Below, piece after piece: positions 53,365 through 64,000 of a stretch of DNA of 64,000 nt (position 1 is its first letter; each line of letters starts with the position of its first letter). Source of the DNA: Volvox africanus. Its lineage: Eukaryota > Chlorophyta > Chlorophyceae > Chlamydomonadales > Volvocaceae. The stretch spans positions 806,001-870,000 of the forward strand of contig BSDZ01000031.1 in assembly GCA_030268105.1 (NCBI GenBank), in the 5' to 3' direction. Both the position numbers and the translations under genes were made by a program. The notes below the pieces were generated by a model. That model was not told the DNA's origin. It saw only the letters and a program-made list of their open reading frames with translations, and did no database searches.

Positions 53365-54107
53365 GGAGGTGCTTCCGCTTGATCGGATGGCGGAGGAGTG
53401 GACGGCGCGAGCCACGGCCCATCGGAATCCAGCTGCTTGTGTTGACAGGTGCTTGGTACACCGCTATGATGGCAGCTCCTGTGTGTGCGCGCGCACCTTC
53501 CTGCCATGAAAAGGTGGTGGTGATGGATTGGCGGTGGCAAATGGACATTGGCGAGCTGGGGAATCCAACTGGGGGCAACGGACGTAGCCCATGTGGATCC
53601 GGATGTTTGATCCGTTAGGATGTGCTAGACTTCCTTTTGGGGGTCTGGTTTCGGAGGGGTGGGTTGGTTGGGTTGCACGCGCGCTTGTGTGCACGAATGT
53701 GCGTTGGATGGGACACCGACCTGGACATGAAAAGCAGACGTCCACCATGGGGCTGCGAGGGCTGTTTTTCTTCTGCCACAGACAAAACTCAGCAGCTCGA
53801 CCAAGGGAGAGGAGAACATACCAGGTCCTAGACGTAGTTGGGTCTTAGACGTGGTGGTACATGTGAACCCGGACTCGTGCACAGGCGGTTGGGGGGCGGT
53901 GGGGGGCCGGGATGTCGGGACCACGATGTGCTTTAGGTGCTCGGGAGGGTAAGGTCCGTACACCGGAGCGGATGTGGCGTATGGACATGCGGAGACGTAA
54001 ATGTGCGATGTGCCCCTCTCCGTATCCTCGGAGAGGGAGGCACGGGATGGCGGGTCTCTGCTGTTGTGGGTCTGGGGTTGTGTTGGTCTGTCTGTCAGTT
54101 CGCACTG

Positions 54108-54395
54108 TCAGTCGGGGGTATCTGCATAAGAGTGTGGAGTCATCATTGTCCTCCGGCAGCACCTGACCCACAAAACTGTTTTGCCCTCATCGCTTAACGT
54201 TTGTAGTTCTACGAACTCATCGGACTCAAACACGAAGACGAATAAGTCTCTGGGGCTGTGATTTTTTACGTAGTTGTTTGGCGGCGAAAGATTTTCGGAA
54301 ACGGTCTTAACTTGGCTTACAAGGAATGTTAACCAAGAGGGGTTAGCTGCCTGTGCGGCTGCCCTCAGGTCTGTTCCGTATTTGTTGACTGACAT
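54108..54395 (-). CDS. possible small protein, 95 codons
   Basis: Uninterrupted frame from ATG (MSVNKYGTDLRAAAQAA) with natural-looking composition (RDLFVFVFESDEFVELQ, TLSDEGKTVLW). No family match, no intron signals required. It could be a short independent gene or an exon of something larger; a GTCAGG donor occurs after VLW. Chance cannot be excluded. Confidence 0.25.
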   Translation of the reverse strand: MSVNKYGTDLRAAAQAANPSWLTFLVSQVKTVSENLSPPNNYVKNHSPRDLFVFVFESDEFVELQTLSDEGKTVLWVRCCRRTMMTPHSYADTPD

Positions 54396-54477
54396 TTCAA
54401 CGGTACTACCTTAGTCTGCCCGTTCAGTCCGCAATGGTGCAACGTCCGCTTCTTTGCGCGGATCACTCTTCTTCCCG

Positions 54478-54508
54478 CATCTCACATCGCTTGTTGAGAT
54501 GTGAGATG
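54478..54508. repeat. 10-bp inverted repeat
   Basis: CATCTCACAT and ATGTGAGATG flank an 11-base loop, about 80 bases upstream of the small frame at 54395. Confidence 0.7.
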
Positions 54509-55984
54509 AGATGTGCACTTCGTATTCTCTCAGGTACTCTGACGCCGCGAAGGGCACCCGATCTCTATTCGGTGCTGTTTGCGCTGAGATGGTCGTCCTG
54601 TTCAATGAAACCAGCACCCCACCTTTTGACAACAAAATGCGAACACATCGGACGACCCTTATTTTTTCCTTGGAACGCGTGAATGTAATTTATTTATACG
54701 CTACACGTTTCCATCTATATCTAGTTCACATCTGATCGACACGCGGACATGTATCCCCGGAAGCCCGTCTCTGTTTTCCTTCTCCCTTCCAAGCAATCCC
54801 GTCGGAGGGGGCGCAGTCCCCCTGATGTCAGATCCCAGACCCCGACCCTCTTTTCCCGGTCCTCTCTTACACAGCCATAATCGTACATTCCTCGCGCACC
54901 ATCCCCTTGACAGAGCCGCTCTCTCACCACAACACACAACCGCCCGCCGCTTCTTTACCAATGTCAGCGGCTTTACAGATACATTCCTGTTTTGATAGTC
55001 CGAACCAGCTCTCTTCTTCTTCAAACGGTAAAGAGACATTTTTTCTTCCCCAGATCCTGCCGCGTGAAGCTAGAGTGATGAAACGAACAAATTGATGGTG
55101 CGTCCCTCTGATCGTATATGCGCTGCACTGATCGATGTGTCACTACTGCTGCTGCTTGCACACGCCCCTTTCGGATGCCGGCGGGCGCACACCACACTCT
55201 GGCACTCTGCTGCAGCCCCTGCACCTCCTAAGCCCCTAACGCACACAGAACTTACACAGAAAGATACCCCACCGCTGTCCACAGATGCCCAAATATGAGC
55301 GTACAAATGTCCTAAGCTGGCACACCTACAAGAAGCCGGCGCCCTTTCCCAGCCTCTCATCGATCTAATGAGGCCAACTCCCTTTCGCGACATCTCACAG
55401 CGGCCCTGTGACAGTAAGAGGCACCAGCTACAATAACAGGCAGAAACCGTAACAGCTCTGCAGGCTGCCACACCACTACCGTCAAACAACTCTGGCACTC
55501 TGGGCAATGGCGCTTCTCTTGAGACCACCCCCGCTCATTCTGGGAGAGGAGAAAAAGGCGGAGGGGGCGAGACTATCCCAGGGTCTATCTTCTGGACTAT
55601 CCGCTCTTCTGTAAGCAACGCACGCGCACAAATCCACATAAATCTCAAAAAAACACGAACAAAAAACATCCAGATAACCAAACACACAGATGAACACATG
55701 CATCAGATCTTAGTTCCTAATCTCCCACCCCACCCCAAGGTCCTTTCCTCTGCCTTGTTCGTCACCACGGCCCCTCTCGCACCGCCGCCGCTGCTGCTAG
55801 GTGCCCATGCGTGTGACTGCCCCCTATGCTGATCATGCAAATCACTCTCTCATGCAACCTGTCCTAGAGCGTGACATGCGTGCGTGCTCAAGTACTTATC
55901 ACCACCCCCAAGCCCAGAGCCTGCACCTCATCTGAGAGTGCACTCAATCCGCGAGTGAGGGGGTCCGGAAGTCGTTCGGGCGGT

Positions 55985-57253
55985 TCATGCCGCTACCGGC
56001 TCGGCCGCAGCAGGCTGCTTTGGGCCCCGTGGGGGCGGTGGCGGGTGTTTGGCGAACAGTCGGTCGAACTCTGCGTGGTGTGTGTGATGTATGGTTTGTG
56101 TGGTGCGGCCGGCGAGGGTGATAGACCGCGATGAGAAAGGGTTGCAGAGGGCACACGCGAGGGAAAGGAGGAAAGGAGGGAAGAGTGACACATGGGGGAA
56201 TGAGGAAAAACAGCATAAAATACAAATAGAGCACATGGAAAACACTCCCGTCATCTCCTTCGGAAACCTCAACAACAAATTAAGGAGGAAAGCCAACCCC
56301 GGTGGAAGTATACCATTCTTGGTTTGGGCTTATATTCCTTTCCCGACGAATCAACTGTGAATAATCTAATTTATGATGCCGCACTGCAGACCCCGCATGA
56401 CCCACCGGAGGACCTGCCAAGCACCACTTCCATCTTGGGCTTACTCGTGCTGCGTTGCTCACCCTCACTCTCCAGCGTCTCCAAGCCCGTGCGAAGGCCT
56501 GAGGACACGCCGGGGAACACGGATCGGCCAGAATCCAGGAGCCTTTCGTTGCCGCATATCTCTTGATACTGCAAGGCTCGTCATGCGTGTATATTGTGGT
56601 AGAGTGAATTTGCTGCTCCTAAAGAAAAAAATGAGGCCAAGAGCGTTGCCTGATTCCGCGACGAGTTAGGAAACTAGCAGAAAAGCCGGATAATAATGCC
56701 CTGTGATAATTAAGTGGCCTGCTCTTATTAGAAAACGGCGATCGTGGTTGTAATTTGCATGCTTTTTTGGGTTGTAACCCCTTTGGGCGGGCAATCAGTT
56801 TGCCCAGGTAACTGCGCTTACTCTTCTCCACAGCCCATCCATCTTTCTTGAGGATCTCCGCAACGGTGACCATATTGGAGACAGCTGCGTGACATTCACA
56901 GGACAGCGTTAGCGCTTTGACGCGCGTCATGCTCCCGTAGTACCGGTCTTACCCAACCCCAAGGCCGAGAGCTCCACCTCCCCATGTTCAGCCATGATCC
57001 TTCGACTGAGGTTAAGGTAGAATTGCAGCGGCTTTTTATTGGTGCTGACCTGAACCCTGCAGGAATACCGACACCGAGAGGATCTGAGCTCGCCTCCCAA
57101 AGTTCATCGCGGTCTGTGCTCCAAAGGTGATTGCAGGTGATCAAAGGTTCGGACATATATGCCTGGACTTGAGTTGAGCGTGACAACAGCCGTAGGCAAT
57201 TCATATGGTTACCGGTTAGGCTGGCGAGTTGGAGGAGCCGCGTCAGTTGTCAT
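55985..57253 (-). CDS. Alba-domain nucleic-acid-binding protein
   Basis: Alba proteins bind RNA or DNA; eukaryotic members include RNase P/MRP subunits and translation regulators. Five short exons join in frame: 57213-57253, 56953-57056, 56822-56884, 56406-56498, 55985-56070 (128 residues, normal size). Exon 1 gives MTTDAAPPTRQPNR. Exon 2 carries the basic RNA-binding strand (VQVSTNKKPLQFYLNLSRR) and EHGEVELSALGL. Exon 3 has the helix VSNMVTVAEILKKDGWAVEK. Exon 4 has LETLESEGEQRSTSKPKMEV, and the last ends EFDRLFAKHPPPPP and an Ala/Pro tail. The exon 4 acceptor was placed at 56498 rather than 56561 because this gives family spacing; both keep frame. It lacks the long RGG tail seen in some plant and algal Alba proteins. 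Confidence 0.88.
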
Positions 57254-57620
57254 TATGTAAACTTTCCGGTTCTATTATTGAAAGGAAACAATAACAGAAT
57301 TCAGCTGTATGTTACAGGTGCATAGAATGGAATTCCGGCAGGTATTACACAATAAACTTCTGTTGTGAAGGAGAGCAACTAAAGCAAGGAAAACGCCTGG
57401 AAACAGGGAGGGAAACCGCTATGTGGCTGCCAGTCAAAGCATCGGTGTACGGGAAAAAACGCACTGACGTCCGACGTGCAGCATAGGCAACATTGAACAC
57501 TCTACTTTTTCCGCTCAAATCTTCACAAGATGTTAACCAAACATGCTACCTGAAGATTTCAATCTCACAGGTCACGATGAACATTTTTCTCAACGCCTTC
57601 TTATACTCGGTCCAAATCAG
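57254..57620. other. spacer between Alba gene start and TTC27 stop
   Basis: Contains TTC27 3' UTR and the Alba promoter, in 367 bases. Confidence 0.6.
57312..57349 (-). terminator. two TGTAA poly(A) signals of TTC27
   Basis: TGTAA on the minus strand at 57312-57316 and 57345-57349, about 270-310 bases past the TTC27 stop, inside the upstream region of the Alba gene. Confidence 0.6.
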
Positions 57621-60600
57621 CTACTGGCTGCTCGCGGCCAGGGCCTCATCCTCCAACTGCATGATCTCGTTCAGCAACGCCTGCGCAAAGTATCCAGGTG
57701 GCAACACGCACACCACATTCAAGGGTGCACACTCCAGGTAGCGCGATATGCACACGCCGACTTTCGTCAGGGTCCGGTGTATGGCCTAACGTCACGAGCA
57801 TACCCCCCTCCCCCTCACACCAGAAATCACTGCAGCCTCTGTCCTTAGATCCGCGGTCATGAACCCAGAACCCATTCTGGCGCCATTACGACCCTTCTGG
57901 CCCACCATTTGCGCTCTGCTGCACGTAGCGGATCGGGACCCACTTCGGGAGACATACGCGTCACGTTTCTCCCTCCACACATTCATTCCCAAACAAGAAC
58001 CGCCAGACAAAATAATTAGCCCGCATGCTACTAATCGCCCACTTCCCTCCCTCCTCACATCGCCTGGGACTTAAGGCCTCACGTAAAGGGACCCGCATGG
58101 AGGTCTCTCCACAACAGCAACCCGGGCATCAACCCCTAAGAGTGGAAGAAGTAGTAACCACTAGGGGCTAGAAGAAAAAGGCGCTGAACACTGAACCCTA
58201 TCCTTCCTTCTGCTAAGGGGGCTCGTAAACCGACCGTCATGGTGCCCCAATCCCACAGCACTTTTCACTTACACACTCGCAAGCCGAGCTTATCACGCCA
58301 ACCTCTAGGGATACCAGATAAGGCATCCTTTTAGTCTCTTCCTCTCTCTTTCTTTTTCTTCATCTCTCTCTCTCTCTCGTACACACACACACACACACAT
58401 ACACGCCGCATATTCCGCTAACTTTCAGAAAGAACGCCAGATGGCCTCCAAGATAGCCCCAAAAGCCAAAACCCGACGCGCACGTACATGTACATAACAA
58501 CCGACAACCGTTTGGCAGGGTGTCAGGGAGGAAAGCCTCTTCATCCAAACCTAACCCCCAGATGGCCGATCCGCCCCTTGGGCACAAACCCAGACACACA
58601 CACACACACACACACATACACACACACACCTGCAGTTTGGCGGTCAAGGGGTGCTCTCCAAAATTCTCGGCGGTGGCTCTGAGCATCCCTCTCAGGCGCA
58701 TTCGGGCGGCAGCCAATCCTTCAGACCACCTTGGGCAGGGGGGAAGGAGGGCAGGGGGGAAGGAGGGGAGGGGGGAAGGAGGGGAGGGGGGAAGGAGGGG
58801 TGGGAAGACGAATAAACACGAGATACGGTATCGCTGTAGACGCTGCTGTAAACCATGAGTAACCGCGATGGTGGAGGAAGACGTGTAGCTCCGTCCTCAA
58901 GGTAGGGAAGATGAAAAATGTTGGAACGTTAACCAGGTAGCCGCTGAGGCCACCGCGAATAGAAACCGGATGTAAGGCAATAGAATCCGTAATAAAGTTT
59001 ACCATAAGGTTTGTTTCCTGCTGGTGGCGGCGGGAAGGTACCGCGTAAATAATTTTGGGTTCCATTGGGTTCCACGAAACGCGAAAACTGAAAGGTGACA
59101 GGGGGAAGGGGGGGGAAGGGGGGGGGAAGGCGAATACACCATTCCTGGTGTGCCTCTGGTTACTGCTGCTGAAGGCTGCAATCACTAGCCGCCGTTTGAC
59201 AGAGGTCGGCCGAGGGCGGCTGTCCTGATCATCCTGACGTAGAGGACATGTGGAAAGAGTTGGAGCGTGAACTAACCAGGTATCCGCCAGGGCCGCCGTG
59301 AATAAGCGCAGAGAAAAGAAGCCATACCCCACCCCCGCCCCCCTACGCCCGGGTTCCTAAGGAAGCCTCGCGTCTGTTGTTGATCACAAATCCATACACA
59401 CACGCCCCTACCCCCACCCCGCCCCTACCCGGTCTTCCTTGTTTATACCCCTCCAGATAGCAGCGGCACAGGGCCCCCGAGGCTTCGCCGTACTCCAGGA
59501 ACTTCTCAGGGTCAGACTTGAACGCAGCACCCGATAGCCCGCGGACCTGTGGCCGTAGCGGCCGGGGGGAGGGGAGAGGGGGGAGGGGGGAGGGGGGAGG
59601 GAGCGACGAGATAGAGGAGTTGCGGAGGAGGAGGGGAAGGAGATGGGGAAAGAGGAGCCCAAAAAATGGTGAAGAGTAGGAGGTAGAGGAGAAAAACTAG
59701 AGGGGTGTCTTGAGCTTATCATCAGCGGACCTCTCTCCCCTCGCTACCCCTCCATCCCCCACCGGACCCCGCCACCCCAAATTTGAGCTCCGCAAGTAAG
59801 ATCGGGCACCCAATCCAGGGGGTTTTGTTTTGTTTTTTTTCCAACGGATCAGGTCCCTCACCGTTTCGGCTTCCCCCCTGCTTCCCTGTTTATGCCCCTC
59901 TCCCTCCCTCCCCTCACCTGCTTGACCCTGGCCTCCTTGGCGCTGTCCGGCTCCCCCCGCAGCGCCCAGTAGCGAGCCAGACAGCCCCACAGGGCGACGG
60001 AGGCGGCGGAGCTGTTGACGGCTTCCTTGAGCAGCCCACCCAGAGACGCCAGAACCACCTCCCGATCTCGACCGGACAAAATGACGGGGGGGAGGCATCG
60101 GATTCAACATGATGGGTCGCGGTAGCGGCGTCGCCAGCGCCTGCCATTGCCAGCGCCTGCCATCGCCACCGCCGCCGCCGCTGCCGCCGCCGCGACGTCG
60201 ATGCTGCTGGTGGATTTGTCCTCCTCCTCCTCGGCCGACCGGAGCGGCACGTCGGAAAGCAGCGGCAGTAACGGAACGCCCAACGCCGCCTCGTCGTCCT
60301 ATTAACGTACGGCAGTGTCAACGGCATACCAAACGGAAAACGGTTAGCCGAACGAGGTAACGGAGAGACAAGGTGGACGACAGGAGATCACGAGGTTGGA
60401 GAAGATGAAAATGGCGGGAGCAGCACGCGGAATAAAACGATGAGAAGGGCCCTATATGGGGAGGGAGGGAGCGAGAGTACGACAAGATTCGATATGCGGT
60501 GTCATACGGGACATCATCCACCTGGAGAGAGGCGTCCGCCGCCTCCGCTGCCGCCGCCTCCACCGCCACGCCGCGGAGCCCCTCCGCTGCCGCCGCTGCC

Positions 60601-63600
60601 GCCGCCACGCCGCGGAGCCCCTCCGCTGCCGCCGCCTCCACCGCCACGCCGCGGAGCCCCTCCGCTGCCGCCGCTGCCGCCGCCGTCAGTGACGTCCCGC
60701 CGTCCCTTGGCGGCGGCCTTCCCTCAAGCACGTCCAGGAGTCCGGATGCCACGTCGGTGAAGAGCCGCTGACCGGCGCTGAGGCGGAGCGACTGACCGGC
60801 GGGGGCGTACCTGTGGGAGGGGGGGGGAGGAGGAAGAGGCGGAAAGAGAGGGACGGGAATCTTACAATTAATATTATAACATTTTATGCTTATTAAATAT
60901 ACAACTACGCACATATATATATGATTTATTTATTTACGAAAATACGAAAAACAATTCAGTAATAAATGAAGACATGTCGGAGTCCGATGGAGAAGCATCG
61001 GTGTCAGAGGGGGACGCTGGCAGGTGCGTCTGTGTCTGTGTGTATGCGGAGGGATTAGAGCGAGGCGGCAACTTTTGGTTGAAAACGGTTGGATGCAGTT
61101 GGAACGCCTACCTACCTATTCCACCATTGTACGGCTTCCGCTCTCGTCGATAACACCGTTCGCCAACTCGACTAAAGCGTGTCACACCACTCTATTCGTG
61201 CTGTCACGTCGGTTCCTTTTTCCGTACTAATTTGTACAAAAGTCCAAAACGTTTGCCGTACCATCTGCAACCGTCGTACGGCCTGATGGTAATGTCCCGA
61301 CGCCAGCGCGGCCCGGGCATAGTTCTCCCAAGTCTGCCAGGAATCTCGTTTGTGCCGTACAGATTCCGAGAGGGCCGCGAAGGCGGGTCTGAGGGGCGGG
61401 GGGGTGAAGAGGTTGCCAAGGAGCGTTCTAAGGCTAAGAGGAAGTCAGATGTGGATATTTCAGTCGAGGAGGCTGTTGGTTGGACGTTGGGGGTTGGCAG
61501 TTGTGAAAACAGAGCATCCAATGTGCACTCGTTCCTTTCATCCTCAATCAGGTTTCATATCCATCTGATGTCTCTGCACCTCACCCCTGTGCATTTGTTT
61601 CCGTCCACCTTTATCGCAATACACACACACTCTTAGCTCCCCGCCCCTCTCACCCCCACCCCTACCTGTAGCCCCCCAAGTGCATCCACAACGCGGCGAT
61701 GTTGTTCCATGCCTCCCCGTTATCTGGCTCCTGCTGAGAGACCCGGGTGAATGCCTTCACGGGGGGGGGGGAGGGGGGGAGGGGGGAGACGGGAGTATGT
61801 ATGTAGACCTGGTGCTAGTGCCGTTGAAAAACCCAAACTAATCACCAATTGTCGTAATCCCCATCTTCCCTTTGCCGCTCCCTGTCTTCCCTTCCCCCTG
61901 GAGTCCCCACCCGGAGTGCCGCCCGGTGCCGGTCCAGCTTCAGACGGCAGAAGCCCAGAGCGAACCAGGCCTCGGGGTGCAGCGCTACTGCTGCCTCCCA
62001 GTGCCCGGAGGCCTTGGCGTAGTCCCTGCCGGCCGGGGCGAAGGGGGGAAGGGGGGAAGGGGGGAAGGGGGGAAGGGGGGAAGGGGGGAAGGGGGGAAGG
62101 GGGGAAGGGGGGAAGGGGGGAAGGGGGGAAGGGGGGAAGGGGGGAAGGGGGGAAGGGGGGAAGGGGGGAAGGGGGGAAGGGGGGAAGGGGGGAAGGGGGG
62201 AAGGGGGGAAGGGGGGAAGGGGGGAAGGGGGGAAGGGGGGAAGGGGGGAAGGGGGGAAGGGGGGAAGGGGGGAAGGGGGGAAGGGGGGAAGGGGGGAAGG
62301 GGGGAAGGGGGGAAGGGGGGAAGGGGGGAAGGGGGGAAGGGGGGAAGGGGGGAAGGGGGGAAGGGGGGAAGGGGGGAAGGGGGGAAGGGGGGAAGGGGGG
62401 AAGGGGGGAAGGGGGGAAGGGGGGAAGGGGGAAAGGGAGGAAGGGGGAAAGGGGGAAAGGGGGGAAGGGGGAAAGGGGGGAAGGGCGGGATGATAGCGGG
62501 CGAGGGCCGGAACGCGGATGTCACACAGAGCTACATCTGCCGGCAAATCAACGACAACAAAAACATACACACATACACACACAAGCCAGCACCATCTCTT
62601 CCCGCATCTTCCCCATTCGCCGTTTCTTTGTCGTAATTCTATTTCTCACACTCCCCCTCTCTGCGTCTCCCTCTATCTCTTTTTGTCTACGACCTCTTTT
62701 TACCCTTCCCCTTTCAAATACACACGTATACACACATCATACACACACACGTACGGCATAACCCACTTCCTCTTCATCGCACTGCAAGCTCCTTTGGCTG
62801 CGGGAGTGTCGCCCCCCCGACCTCCGCCAAGCCTCTTCGTAGAACCTTAGGCAGGACACGAAAAGAAAACGAAAATACAAGAGGAAGTCGGGGGAGGGGG
62901 AAAGAGGAGGAGGGAGACGCTAGGGTGGGGTGGGCGCTAGGAACGGGCCTTACGACAAGATGAAGATGAGAAATATCCAATCAGACGTCCCGCTGAGTTG
63001 TCCGCCCCGAACTCGCATGGTGTCGTACCGATCGTCCAGGTGCATGTCGCCCAGCGCGCACCACAGCCGTGGATCGTCCGGTGTCACAGCCAACCTGTAC
63101 GGCAAGTGTAAAACACACGTGTCATCATTGTCATCATACTCATTGCCTAAACGGGGCAAATAAGATCAGAAAACATACAATTGGGTTTCGAAAAGGCAAT
63201 TATTTATAAAGGCAATATTCAGCAGTGTCGTAATTTTTCTTCTCTCATCTTCATAACTTCATATTTTTCCGTTGTCCCCTCCCCCAATGACGTAACTCCT
63301 TTTCCCCTCCCCCTCCTGAGGGACTAGACTCGCCTCCTTCTAACCAGCTCCTCCGCCAGCGCCTTCTTGCCCAGCAACCGGTAGCAGGTAAGCGCGCTGT
63401 CCCACAGCTCCAGGGACTCGAACACCCCGATGGCGGCGCCTGGTGGGGGTGACGGAGTGGGAGAAGGGTTCAGTGTACGACGATGGATGGTGTTAGGGAG
63501 CAAAGAAGTTGTAGTTGCGTACCGCACCACTCGCGTCCCCACAATATTTGTGTGTTGCCGCCAATTGCATAAACTCACGGACACCCTCCCCCTCGGGCCC

Positions 63601-64000
63601 CCCCACATACACATACACATACACTCACACATCAGTGTGTGACTCACCCACAAGGCCCATAGAGACATAATGCTCCGCTGCCTCCCTCCGCAGCTTAACC
63701 TGCGCGAGGAAAACGGTGTGGGGGCGGGTGTTTGGGGGGTGGGGGCTGGGGGGTGAGGGGTGGGGGGTGAGGGGTGGGGAAGGAGATTCCTGATGAGGAT
63801 GAGGTGGAGGGGGGCGGGGTTATGGGCGGTGCAAATGTGCGATTGAAAGGGGGGGAACAGGGGGAGAGAGAGCAAAGAGGGACCTGGCATGGGTACGGCA
63901 TGTGGGCTCCTTCAATCCCATCTCGTACCACAACAAAACCCATATCCCTGCCCAAACCATAAACAGTTACTTAATCCCAATCAGCAGCTACCTGCAACGG
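57621..64000 (-). CDS. TTC27: tetratricopeptide repeat protein 27 (TTC27/Emw1-like), C-terminal part
   Basis: TPR scaffold; the yeast relative is Emw1. The N-terminus is outside the window. Fourteen visible exons: 63992-64000 (partial), 63648-63699, 63334-63439, 63029-63094, 62783-62845, 61911-62025, 61666-61754, 61262-61388, 60522-60791, 60170-60298, 59918-60058, 59449-59546, 58630-58729, 57621-57680 (475 codons including stop, all in phase). TTC27 hallmarks: [102 protein letters not shown], and the C-terminal helices RMRLRGML and [13 protein letters not shown]. Oddities: a GC-AG intron at 63095-63333, a coding 39-bp repeat in exon 60522-60791, and an uncertain junction between 60170 and 60058 (acceptor GGGAG). 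Several introns carry G-rich arrays against their acceptors. Confidence 0.9.
58737..58800. repeat. GGGGGAAGGA-type purine tract
   Basis: Five short copies of a GGGGGAAGGAGGG-like unit; on the TTC27 sense strand it is the pyrimidine tract ending just before the acceptor at 58730. Confidence 0.85.
60540..60675. repeat. 39-bp coding tandem repeat in TTC27
   Basis: Three copies of a 39-bp unit encoding [13 protein letters not shown], with the middle copy reading VAAAAAA instead of VAVEAAA. Copies 1 and 3 are nearly identical, so the pattern alternates. Confidence 0.9.
62041..62483. repeat. GGGGGGAA octamer array
   Basis: About 50 almost perfect copies of an 8-bp purine unit in TTC27 intron 62026-62782; variants (GGGGGAAA, GGGAGGAA) cluster at the right end. 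On the sense strand it is CCCCCCTT repeated, ending 14 bases before the CGGCAG acceptor. Confidence 0.97.

Larger units (their letters stand above)
53365..55984. other. intergenic, largely unexplained
   Basis: The left part is probably SAP18 3' UTR. The rest has short frames only, apart from the minus-strand frame listed at 54108. No TGTAA was found close to the SAP18 stop. Confidence 0.45.

Noticed and set aside
61751..62761. Long open frames across the GGGGGGAA array (Gly-Lys-Arg-Glu and Pro-Phe-Ser repeats)
   Set aside because: An 8-bp unit without stops stays open in every frame. Flanking TTC27 exons show that it is an intron.

Overview
This window is nuclear DNA from a chlorophycean green alga of the Volvox/Chlamydomonas group. 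Four observations support this. An intact gene for ASA8, a peripheral-stalk subunit found only in the mitochondrial ATP synthase of Chlorophyceae, lies at 13054-13493. Genes are rich in short introns (up to 22 in one gene). TGTAA, the volvocine poly(A) signal, lies downstream of several stops. Satellite and low-complexity DNA is abundant inside introns. There is no operon, CRISPR array, phage or bacterial signature. All gene models below were built by hand, from frame-consistent GT-AG joins checked against remembered family features.

Layout, left to right. A 2.9-kb octamer-based minisatellite (1-2867) fills the intron before a CLC chloride channel/transporter gene (+, 2881-9151, 5' end outside the window). 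After a gene-poor gap come a small FHA-domain gene (-, 12046-12757) and ASA8 (+, 13054-13493), head to head. Then follow a partly readable plus-strand gene (14269-14657), a protein with a permuted-papain-like signature (-, 15585-18359), the 3' end of a coiled-coil gene (+, to 20609) and a long low-complexity protein (-, 22008-25717). Next are two complete housekeeping genes: 26S proteasome ATPase RPT3 (-, 26949-31020) and V-ATPase subunit a (-, 32650-38193). Exportin-4 (-, 39939-51519, 23 exons) follows, then SAP18 (+, 52430-53364), an Alba-domain protein (-, 55985-57253) and the C-terminal half of TTC27 (-, 57621 to beyond 64000).

The genes do not form one pathway. They cover ion and proton transport, mitochondrial ATP synthesis, protein turnover, nuclear export, RNA processing and RNA binding, a typical mixed housekeeping neighbourhood. 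The most interesting signals are structural. Pyrimidine-rich octamer arrays sit directly against 3' splice sites in three genes. The V-ATPase gene needs a GA-AG intron to stay in frame, and TTC27 needs a GC-AG intron. One XPO4 intron holds a 67-nt hairpin with a perfect 15-bp stem. Two exact dispersed words (CTCCGAAACC and GACCCRYGGGTC) recur far more often than chance. I found no convincing new multi-gene system.
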